From Desulfobacteraceae bacterium (GTDB lineage Bacteria; Desulfobacterota; DSM-4660; Desulfatiglandales; Desulfatiglandaceae): DNA of 5,028 nucleotides. The stretch is from NCBI GenBank assembly GCA_030612945.1, contig JAUWMY010000239.1:1-5028 (forward strand). Direction: 5' to 3'. How positions within the stretch are numbered: position 1 is the first letter of the stretch; each line of letters opens with the position of its first letter. The notes below the pieces were generated by a model, which saw only the letters and a program-made list of their open reading frames with translations, did no database searches and was not told where the DNA came from. The position numbers were made by a program, and so were the translations under genes. Shown one piece after another: positions 1 through 5,028 of the stretch.

Positions 1-138
1 AAAGAAGTGTCTCCTGAGGTGGTAGAATACTTATCTCAATGGCAGGGAGAGGAGCTTGAGCTTGTTAGCTTGAAAGGAATATCTCACTGGGAAGAATCAG
101 GGAAAAAAGTACATTTAGCGGGCAGGCACAGAAAATGA
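1..138 (+). CDS. 3' end of an unidentified gene
   Basis: Reading frame 1 is open from the first base to a TGA at 136-138, giving 45 residues that begin KEVSPEVVEYLSQWQGEE and end in the basic tail LAGRHRK. The stretch is acidic in the middle and has two tryptophans; no membrane segment or known motif is visible, and I do not recognise the family. The reading as a real gene end rests on the open frame through the window edge and on the ATGA overlap of its stop with the next start, a typical arrangement of translationally coupled genes in one operon. The start and most of the protein lie outside the window, so no function can be assigned. Confidence 0.6.
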   Translation, partial: KEVSPEVVEYLSQWQGEELELVSLKGISHWEESGKKVHLAGRHRK

Positions 139-740
139 ATCAAGGAAAAAACAACGTGAAGACGGATATCAAACTTAGACAAAAAAACTGTATCTGGGGA
201 TTATTTTTCATAATTCTACTTCTGCTACCAGGTAACATATTAGCAAACAATTTTAAGTTATCTGACCTCACCAATAAGATGGCGGAGATCTCATCACTAC
301 GAGATAAAGTCATTCAACGACAGGCACAGGCATCAAAGCTGATTAAACAACTCAGTCAGACCATGGTAGAACTGAAAGAAGAAATTAAAGGAGAAAAGAG
401 AAAGTTGAGAATAACCTCCTGTCAGGAGGCAATTCGCAACCCACGTATTGACTATAACATCAAACTCATTCAGAAAATTCTTGTTTATATCTCCAGGCTA
501 AATGAGAAGATTCAATACCTTGATATTGCCAGTCAAGAGTTGGCATTTCTTTATCAGCAGGCTGAAGATGATCTCAAAATCCTCGAGACTTTAAGTGATA
601 TGAAAATTGAAAAACTGATGGGTCAGATAGATCAAATCTTCGGGAAGTATCAATCAGAGGCAAACAGGCTTGTAATTGACAGCGATGGCATTGTTTTGTC
701 TCCACCTGAAGAGATTTGGGAAAGCATAATGAGCAATTAA
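135..740 (+). CDS. Exported coiled-coil protein of unknown function
   Basis: The 201-residue product starts with a basic stretch (K5, K9, K13, R15, K17), then a hydrophobic core at about residues 19-32 (CIWGLFFIILLLLP) and an ILA-N site near residue 37: a likely Sec signal peptide, so the mature protein is probably periplasmic. It could instead stay anchored, since the n-region is long. The rest is almost entirely helix-forming. A regular a/d heptad pattern runs from about I115 to I168 (I115, I119, L122, I126, L129, L136, A143, L147, L150, L161, I168), and a weaker helical segment covers about 49-91. One cysteine remains in the mature part (C96). The overall look resembles small periplasmic coiled-coil proteins such as the DUF3450 type, but I cannot confirm a family. 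The ATG overlaps the upstream stop (ATGA) and has a poor Shine-Dalgarno; an in-frame GTG at 156 has a better one. Base composition is visibly more AT-rich than the aap genes. Confidence 0.8.
   Translation: MNQGKNNVKTDIKLRQKNCIWGLFFIILLLLPGNILANNFKLSDLTNKMAEISSLRDKVIQRQAQASKLIKQLSQTMVELKEEIKGEKRKLRITSCQEAIRNPRIDYNIKLIQKILVYISRLNEKIQYLDIASQELAFLYQQAEDDLKILETLSDMKIEKLMGQIDQIFGKYQSEANRLVIDSDGIVLSPPEEIWESIMSN
142..158 (+). promoter_or_regulatory. Possible ribosome binding site for an alternative GTG start
   Basis: AAGGA at 142-146 lies 9 nt before a GTG at 156-158, which is codon 8 of the coiled-coil protein frame. The annotated ATG at 135 has only a weak GGCAGG (121-126) ahead of it. A GTG start would shorten the n-region of the signal peptide to MKTDIKLRQKN, a more usual length. 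The ATG keeps the overlap with the upstream stop, so translational coupling could make a strong site unnecessary; the choice remains open. Confidence 0.4.
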
Positions 741-1513
741 TGCAGAATCTGGCTGAGGAAGAGTTTGGTCCGTTCATGCTGAGGGTTTTCAAAAAATTCT
801 TCCGGAGTGTTTCCTTCCACTATTTTACCAAAGTCCATGAAAAGAACCTGGTGGGCTACGCTCTTGGCAAAGCCCATTTCGTGACTGATGACTATCATGG
901 TCATGCCTTCTTGAGCTAATTCGATCATGGCATCCAGCACTTCCTTAATCATTTCCGGATCAAGAGCAGAGGTAGGTTCATCAAATAGCATGATCTTTGG
1001 ATTCATACAGAGACTGCGGGCAATGGCCACACGCTGCTGTTGACCGCCTGAAAGCTGCCCCGGATATTTCTTGGCCTGTTCGGCTATGTGCACCTTTTCC
1101 AGATTAAACATGGCTATTTCTTCTGCCTCGAACTTAGGGACCTTTCTTACCCATATGGGCCCTAAGGTCAGGTTTTCAACAATGGTCAGGTGAGGAAAAA
1201 GGTTAAAGTGCTGAAATACCATACCTACTTCTGCACGGATTTTCTCGATATTTCTGATGTTATTAGTCAACTCAATACCATCGACGATGATCCTGCCCCT
1301 TTGATGTTCCTCCAGGCGATTGATGCAGCGTATCAAGGTTGATTTACCGGAACCTGAAGGGCCGCAAATGACGATACGTTCCTTTTTTTGCACTGTAAGG
1401 TCTATGCCCTGAAGTACATGGAAGTCGCCAAACCACTTGTGCATATTGGTAATTTCAATCATCGCATCATTAGAACTCTGTTTTTCAGTATTTTTTAATA
1501 ATTCCTTGTTCAT
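737..1513 (-). CDS. aapP: General L-amino-acid ABC transporter, ATP-binding protein
   Basis: This 258-residue protein is the cytoplasmic ATPase of the Aap importer; it binds and hydrolyses ATP at the inner face of the membrane to drive uptake through AapQ-AapM. All ABC elements are in order: Walker A GPSGSGKST at 51-59, Q-loop Q101 in VFQHFNLFPH, signature LSGGQQQR at 154-161, Walker B IMLFDEPTS at 174-182 with catalytic E179, D-loop SALD at 182-185, and switch histidine H211 in ISHEMGFA. Many polar-amino-acid ATPases have THEMGFA there, a mild change. The C-terminus RTKLFLSQILH matches the usual end of AapP, so the protein is complete and the overlap of its stop with the opposing gene is not caused by a truncation. 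The start chosen has GAGAGG 5 nt upstream and leaves about 17 residues before the core (MIEITNMHKWFGDFHVL), as in other AapP proteins. It is last in the operon, 85 nt after aapM. GlnQ-type ATPases are close relatives, but the neighbours decide for AapP. Confidence 0.96.
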   Translation of the reverse strand: MNKELLKNTEKQSSNDAMIEITNMHKWFGDFHVLQGIDLTVQKKERIVICGPSGSGKSTLIRCINRLEEHQRGRIIVDGIELTNNIRNIEKIRAEVGMVFQHFNLFPHLTIVENLTLGPIWVRKVPKFEAEEIAMFNLEKVHIAEQAKKYPGQLSGGQQQRVAIARSLCMNPKIMLFDEPTSALDPEMIKEVLDAMIELAQEGMTMIVISHEMGFAKSVAHQVLFMDFGKIVEGNTPEEFFENPQHERTKLFLSQILH

Positions 1514-1518
1514 AAAAG

Positions 1519-1524
1519 CCTCTC
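1519..1524 (-). promoter_or_regulatory. Ribosome binding site of aapP
   Basis: On the minus strand GAGAGG is followed by CTTTT and then the ATG at 1513-1511. The 5-nt spacing is good and supports this start over the internal methionine at codon 18. Confidence 0.7.
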
Positions 1525-1536
1525 GTTGCTGTTTAT

Positions 1537-1592
1537 AACTGCTCGTTACTCATTACCCATCACTTGTTTCTTGTCAATCTTCACTCCTTACT
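1537..1592 (-). repeat. Tract of eight degenerate 7-bp repeats
   Basis: Read on the minus strand from 1592 down to 1537, the aapM-aapP gap splits into eight consecutive 7-mers that resemble AGTRANG (R is a purine). The best copies are AGTAAGG (1592-1586), AGTGAAG (1585-1579), AGTGATG (1564-1558), GGTAATG (1557-1551) and AGTAACG (1550-1544); copies 3, 4 and 8 are more diverged. The tract fills most of the 85-nt gap and begins 6 nt after the aapM stop. Degenerate heptamer tracts of this kind occur between genes in various bacteria, where they usually vary in copy number. A role is unknown; it separates aapM from aapP without any clear terminator. Confidence 0.65.
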
Positions 1593-1598
1593 CTTTAT

Positions 1599-2699
1599 TT
1601 ATTGCTGTTCACCAGCAGACAACTCCTTTTCCAGTTTACGACTGAAATTTGACATGGAAAAACAGCCTAAGAAATAAAGTATGGCAACAAAGATATATGC
1701 CTCCCGGCTAAAACCCATCCATTCAGGGTTGGAAAGAACCGATTGCGTGGTCTTAAGCACGTCGTAAAGGGCAATTATCACCACAAGCGATGTATCCTTA
1801 AACGCAGAAATGAGGATACTCACCGTGGGCGGAATCACGATCTTCAGGGCCTGCGGAAGGATAACCAGTCGCATTGTCAGGTAGTAATTCAATCCCATTG
1901 ATTCCGCGGCTTCATACTGTCCGCGGGACATACCCTGCAACCCTCCACGGACTACCTCGGCAATGTATGCAGCAGTGAAGAGGATAATGGCCACCTGGGC
2001 CCGGAGAATTTTATTGATAGTGATCCCCTCGGGTAAAAACAGGGGGAAAATGATCGACGACATAAACAGCAGGCTGATCAAAGGCACACCCCGGATCAAT
2101 TCAATATAAATGACAGAAAGCCATTTTACGCCAGGCATTTTCGATTGACGTCCCAGGGCAAGCACTACGCCCAGCGGGTAAGCGGCCGTTAAGCCAAAAA
2201 CAGAGAGAAGGAGTGTCAGGGGCAAACCTCCCCACTGGGTACTTTCCACCGGAGTCAATCCAAAAAGCCCTCCCTTCATGAGGAGGCCCATAACAAAAAG
2301 ACCGGCAATCCATCCGTAGCCCAAATATTTTGTCCAATGCTTCCGATCCCTGCTGTAAAAAAGGAGACCGAATAGAATAAACATGGCAAGGAGAGGCCTC
2401 CACTGGGATTCGTAAGGAAAAAAACCAAAAATGATAAACCGCAGGTTTGTCGGTATGATAGACCAGCAGGCGCCATCGATTCCCCGGCATGCCTTTCCTG
2501 TCGTGTGCCACACACTGTCAATGAACGCCCATTGAAAGAGGGGCGGTATGATTTCCCAGAGCAGGTACAGGGTCACAATTGTGAGGATCGAGTTAAAAAC
2601 ACCGTTGAATAGATTGGATCTCGCCCATCCAATGGCCCCTACACTGGTGACAGAGGGTTTTAATTCGTCAGTTTGTGTCCTTTGAATAGATTCTTCCAT
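1599..2699 (-). CDS. aapM: General L-amino-acid ABC transporter, permease AapM
   Basis: This 366-residue inner-membrane protein forms half of the transport channel with AapQ. Hydrophobic segments are seen at about 33-58, 101-115, 125-148, 159-183, 195-222, 233-254, 295-312 and 333-353. The stretch GACWSII (76-82) and FIIFGFFPYESQWRP (88-102), between the first and second membrane segments, is typical of AapM and absent from short HisM/GlnP permeases. The EAA loop that docks on the ATPase is at 263-291: EAAESMGLNYYLTMRLVILP, followed by QALKIVIPP. Length is slightly below the roughly 380 residues usual for the family, with nothing evident missing. The ATG at 2699 is the first in frame; no Shine-Dalgarno is recognisable in the 18 nt before it, which is odd for an operon gene 63 nt from its neighbour. 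Downstream comes aapP after the heptamer tract. Confidence 0.95.
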   Translation of the reverse strand: MEESIQRTQTDELKPSVTSVGAIGWARSNLFNGVFNSILTIVTLYLLWEIIPPLFQWAFIDSVWHTTGKACRGIDGACWSIIPTNLRFIIFGFFPYESQWRPLLAMFILFGLLFYSRDRKHWTKYLGYGWIAGLFVMGLLMKGGLFGLTPVESTQWGGLPLTLLLSVFGLTAAYPLGVVLALGRQSKMPGVKWLSVIYIELIRGVPLISLLFMSSIIFPLFLPEGITINKILRAQVAIILFTAAYIAEVVRGGLQGMSRGQYEAAESMGLNYYLTMRLVILPQALKIVIPPTVSILISAFKDTSLVVIIALYDVLKTTQSVLSNPEWMGFSREAYIFVAILYFLGCFSMSNFSRKLEKELSAGEQQ

Positions 2700-2724
2700 G
2701 GTTCATTTTACATAAGTTTTATAA

Positions 2725-2753
2725 GCGGAAAAGCCGCGTTTTATAAAATCGCG
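2725..2753. repeat. Two overlapping inverted repeats in the aapQ-aapM gap
   Basis: The 63-nt gap has a small hairpin, GCGG (2725-2728), loop AAAAG, CCGC (2734-2737), and overlapping it a longer dyad, CGCGTTTTATAAAATCGCG at 2735-2753, whose arms are perfect except for one extra T. The two cannot pair at the same time in RNA. TTTTATAA occurs twice, at 2717-2724 and 2739-2746. The dyad could be an operator-like site or an RNA structure that adjusts aapM expression; it is too AT-rich and lacks the position of a clear intrinsic terminator. No function can be shown. Confidence 0.45.
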
Positions 2754-2762
2754 ACAGCTATT

Positions 2763-3935
2763 TTATCTTTCCACAAGGGCAACTCTTTTGTTGTACCAGT
2801 TCATAAAGGCCGAGGTGGATAGGCTGAAAATAAGATATAACGCCATGATAAGTGCCACTCCTTCTATGGACTGACCTGTCTGGTTGATAGTTGTGTTAGC
2901 AACAGAAACAAAATCGGGGTATCCAATGGCCACTGCCAGGGAACTGTTCTTTGTCAGGTTAAGCATCTGACTTGTCAATGGAGGGATAATCACCCTTAGG
3001 GCTTGGGGCAGAATAACCAAGTTTAATACGAGGGGTGGTCTTAGTCCAATTGCCATGGCGGCCTCTCTTTGCCCTTTACTTACAGACTGAATCCCTGCCC
3101 GCACTGCCTCAGCAACAAAGGCGGCCGTATACAGGATCAAACCCAAAAGAATGCTAATAAATTCCGGACTGAGCGTTATGCCTCCTGTGAAATTAAAACC
3201 CACAAGTTTTGGGATATCCATCTTTGTGGGCGCACCGAAGAACAACCATGTGACCAGAGGGGTTCCTATGATAAGACCGATGGAGATGCTGAAAACCGGG
3301 AAAATCTTCCCTGTTTCGTCCTGCCGCTTTTTTGCCCAGCGACGGATGACGTAGGCTACAACACAAGCCAATATGAGGGACAGAAACATGTATTTATGGG
3401 CAGGATTGGCAGCCGGAACAGTGAAGGCCACCCCACGGTTACACAGGAAAAGTCCATTTATGGGTGATAGGGCCTGACGGGGGCCTGGAAATGTTTCGTA
3501 AAACATGGCATACCAGAAAAACAATTGTAGGAGTATCGGGATATCCTGCATAACTTCAATGTAAATGGACGACAGCCTTGACACCAGCCAGTTGCTGGAG
3601 AGTCTTGCTACCCCAAGAATGGCCCCAAGGATCACCGTGATCACAATGCCTATGAAGGAGACCTTCAAAGTATTAAGGGCCCCGACAATTAAGGCACGGC
3701 CATATGAACTGGCCGCCGAGTAAGAAATCAGGGATTCACCGATCTCAAAAGAAGATTCCTTATGGAAAAAGCTGAATCCTGTGGCGATAGATTGTTTTTT
3801 AAGGTTTATAAGGGTATTAGATACAAGATAATATGCCAGCAGCCCCACCATGGCAAACACGGCAATCTGAAACATGATGGCCCGTTTTTTGGGGTCAAGC
3901 CAGAATGGAACACTGCCCGGAAGTGAGTCCTCCAT
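2763..3935 (-). CDS. aapQ: General L-amino-acid ABC transporter, permease AapQ
   Basis: This 390-residue inner-membrane protein pairs with AapM to form the amino-acid channel. A first membrane segment is at about 20-38. It is followed by a periplasmic stretch and the family motif FEIGESLISYSAASSYGRALIVGALNTL (63-90; quoted in part), then segments at about 90-110, 124-146, 183-197, 213-233, 258-280 and 355-375. The EAA loop at 291-319 reads EAAMAIGLRPPLVLNLVILP followed by QALRVIIPP. The sequence NWLVSRLSSIYIEVMQDIPILLQLFFWY (115-142; key part IEVMQDIP) corresponds to the conserved region that usually has RNIP, here QDIP. CNRGV at 165-169 fits the NNRG motif of the family. Length agrees with AapQ. 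The ATG has AAAGGA 12 nt upstream. It lies 164 nt after aapJ, behind a strong hairpin, and 63 nt before aapM. Confidence 0.95.
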   Translation of the reverse strand: MEDSLPGSVPFWLDPKKRAIMFQIAVFAMVGLLAYYLVSNTLINLKKQSIATGFSFFHKESSFEIGESLISYSAASSYGRALIVGALNTLKVSFIGIVITVILGAILGVARLSSNWLVSRLSSIYIEVMQDIPILLQLFFWYAMFYETFPGPRQALSPINGLFLCNRGVAFTVPAANPAHKYMFLSLILACVVAYVIRRWAKKRQDETGKIFPVFSISIGLIIGTPLVTWLFFGAPTKMDIPKLVGFNFTGGITLSPEFISILLGLILYTAAFVAEAVRAGIQSVSKGQREAAMAIGLRPPLVLNLVILPQALRVIIPPLTSQMLNLTKNSSLAVAIGYPDFVSVANTTINQTGQSIEGVALIMALYLIFSLSTSAFMNWYNKRVALVER

Positions 3936-3947
3936 GAATTTTTCGTA

Positions 3948-3953
3948 TCCTTT
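3948..3953 (-). promoter_or_regulatory. Ribosome binding site of aapQ
   Basis: AAAGGA on the minus strand stands 12 nt before the ATG at 3935-3933. The core is good but the spacing is at the long end, so initiation may be moderate. Confidence 0.5.
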
Positions 3954-3988
3954 TGTAGCCCCGGTCTCTTGTCCAAACCTCTAAAACG

Positions 3989-4005
3989 AGGCCGCGCGCA
4001 GGCCT
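3989..4005 (-). other. Short GC-rich hairpin before aapQ
   Basis: AGGCC (3989-3993) and GGCCT (4001-4005) form a 5-bp stem around the loop GCGCGCA. On the minus strand it is followed by CGTTTTAGAGG, only a short T run. It is the second structured element in the aapJ-aapQ gap; by itself it is too small for a convincing terminator. Confidence 0.3.
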
Positions 4006-4050
4006 GTCGAATTTCTATTCTCATCAGACACCGTGTTGGCCAAGGAGGGA

Positions 4051-4089
4051 TAAAACAAGAGGGTGCCCCTCAATTTAATAGGGGCACCC
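4051..4089 (-). terminator. Hairpin with T-rich trail after aapJ (attenuator or partial terminator)
   Basis: Ten nucleotides after the aapJ stop, GGGTGCCCCT (minus, 4089-4080) pairs perfectly with AGGGGCACCC (4070-4061) around a 9-nt AT-rich loop. The stem is followed at once by TCTTGTTTTA, seven T in ten bases. This is the form of an intrinsic terminator with an interrupted U tract. Since aapQMP follow in the same direction and no good promoter is apparent in the gap, partial termination or protection of the aapJ mRNA 3' end is likely, which would yield more binding protein than membrane parts. That use is known in other binding-protein operons; here it is inferred. Confidence 0.7.
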
Positions 4090-4099
4090 GGAGAAAAGA

Positions 4100-5028
4100 T
4101 TATCTAAATGCTGCGGAATACATCAGTCCACCCCTTGTCCACAGGTCATTCAAACCGCGCTCAAGCTTAAGGGGAGTATTGAGCCCGACGTTACGCTCGA
4201 AGATTTCGCCGTAGTTGCCCACCTGTTTGATGATGTTGTAAGCCCATTTATCATCAAGACCAAGGGCCTTGCCCATACCAGGAGTTACCCCTAAAAATCT
4301 CATTATTGCAGGATCCTTACTTTTAAGAAAGCTGTCCACATTTTTTGAAGTGATGTCGAATTCTTCAGCCTGTATGAGGGCCATGACTGTCCAGTTAACG
4401 ACATCATACCACTGGTCATCCCCGTGCCGGACCACCGGGCAGAGAGGCTCCTTGGAAATAATCTCAGGCAGAAGGACGTAATCATCCGGGTTGGGGGACA
4501 CAGACCGTTGGGCGGCCAACTGGGAGAGGTCCGAGGTCAGGCAGTCACAGCGACCGGCAAAAAAGGCCTTGTTGAGCTCGGCAGTCTGCTCGATCACAAC
4601 CGGTTTCCACTTCATGTTATTTGCCCGGAAGAAATCCGCCGCATTCATCTCGGTTGTGGTTCCTGGCAAAACACACACTGTGGCGCCCTCAAGCTCCATA
4701 GCGCTCTTGAGACCCAGTTTCTTTGGCACCAGGAATCCCTGACCGTCATAATAGTTTACATGACAGAAATTAAGACCGTTCACGGTTTCACGAGTTAATG
4801 TCTGCGTGGTATTACGGCACAAAACATCAATCTCTTTTGACTGAAGAGCGGGCAAACGCTGCACGGCCGTCAGCGCCAAAAATTTCACTTTATTAGCATC
4901 ACCAAATACTGCAGCGGCAATGGCCCTCGCAGTATCAACGTCAAGCCCTTTCCACACACCCTTTTCATCAGGCATGCTAAATCCAAATACACCACCGTTT
5001 ACACCGGCCTGGATAAACCCTTTTGAAC
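4100..5028 (-). CDS. aapJ: General L-amino-acid ABC transporter, periplasmic binding protein (5' end missing)
   Basis: The frame is open through the right edge of the window; 308 residues are visible up to the TAA at 4102-4100, so the first roughly 30 residues, including the signal peptide and start, lie outside. The methionine at 4975 is internal: sequence before it (SKGFIQAGVNGGVFGFS) is the typical N-terminal part of mature AapJ. Family motifs, counted from that methionine, are GLDVDTARAIAAAVFGD (10-26), LPALQSKEIDVLCRNTT (41-57), NYYDGQGFLVPKKLG (74-88), GTTTEMNAADFFRANN (105-120), AGRCD (140-144), LPEIISKEPL (169-178), HGDDQWYDVVNW (184-195) and NYGEIFERNVG (254-264). The end, RGGLMYSAAFR, matches the usual C-terminus. 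The protein should bind a wide range of L-amino acids and hand them to AapQ-AapM. Compared with remembered relatives, the usual QCGV and VDxCRA cysteines are alanines here and RNTTWT is RNTTQT. It is the first of the four aap genes; its promoter is not in the window. Confidence 0.95.
   Translation of the reverse strand, partial: SKGFIQAGVNGGVFGFSMPDEKGVWKGLDVDTARAIAAAVFGDANKVKFLALTAVQRLPALQSKEIDVLCRNTTQTLTRETVNGLNFCHVNYYDGQGFLVPKKLGLKSAMELEGATVCVLPGTTTEMNAADFFRANNMKWKPVVIEQTAELNKAFFAGRCDCLTSDLSQLAAQRSVSPNPDDYVLLPEIISKEPLCPVVRHGDDQWYDVVNWTVMALIQAEEFDITSKNVDSFLKSKDPAIMRFLGVTPGMGKALGLDDKWAYNIIKQVGNYGEIFERNVGLNTPLKLERGLNDLWTRGGLMYSAAFR

Noticed and set aside
716..919. Open frame on the plus strand of 67 codons starting inside the coiled-coil gene
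   Set aside because: Nearly all of it is antisense to aapP, whose conserved protein explains the sequence; it has no family resemblance.
1532..1553. Tiny frame ATG AGT AAC GAG CAG TTA TAA before aapP as a possible leader peptide
   Set aside because: It arises from the heptamer repeats (ATGAGTAA), lacks a run of regulatory codons, and no attenuator structure follows it.
2101..2511. Second minus-strand open frame of 136 codons within aapM
   Set aside because: It overlaps AapM in another frame; the AapM frame carries all expected motifs and this one none.
3069..3467. Plus-strand open frame of 132 codons across aapQ
   Set aside because: It is a shadow of the conserved AapQ coding sequence, with a composition unlike a real protein (many C, R and H residues).
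3936..4060. Promoter for aapQMP in the aapJ-aapQ gap
   Set aside because: The best candidate (TTGGCC, 17 nt, GAATAG on the minus strand) matches poorly at -10; not enough to annotate.
4424..4798. Plus-strand open frame of 124 codons across aapJ
   Set aside because: It is antisense to well-conserved AapJ motifs, and I see no supporting start context or family.
4975..5028. Start of aapJ at the ATG at 4975
   Set aside because: The same frame continues upstream with typical AapJ sequence (GFIQAGVNGG), so this methionine is internal and the gene runs off the window.

Overview
The window carries the 3' part of a general L-amino-acid ABC transporter operon of the AapJQMP type on the minus strand, converging with two small AT-richer genes on the plus strand. 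The Aap families are common in Proteobacteria, and together with moderate GC this suggests a proteobacterium or a relative (Desulfobacterota is possible). No rRNA or lineage-specific marker is present, so the taxonomic call is weak.

Layout. Positions 1-138 (+) are the last 45 codons of an unidentified gene. It overlaps by ATGA with a 201-codon gene at 135-740 (+) that encodes a small exported, strongly helical, coiled-coil protein of unknown function. Its stop codon shares the tetramer TTAA with the stop of aapP, which comes from the opposite strand. The rest is the minus-strand operon, in transcription order: aapJ (binding protein, 5' end outside the window, 5028-4100), aapQ (permease, 3935-2763), aapM (permease, 2699-1599) and aapP (ATPase, 1513-737).

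How it works. AapJ should capture amino acids in the periplasm and deliver them to a channel made of AapQ and AapM; AapP dimers hydrolyse ATP to drive import. All four proteins look intact over the visible part, with the expected motifs. The three intergenic gaps each hold something different: a 10-bp hairpin with a T-rich trail directly after aapJ (164-nt gap), overlapping inverted repeats between aapQ and aapM (63 nt), and a run of eight degenerate heptamers between aapM and aapP (85 nt).

I see no CRISPR array, tRNA, rRNA, insertion sequence or phage gene. The operon is a known system. The less explained items are the coiled-coil protein, the heptamer tract, the post-aapJ hairpin, and residue changes in AapJ. 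I found no convincing new multi-gene system.
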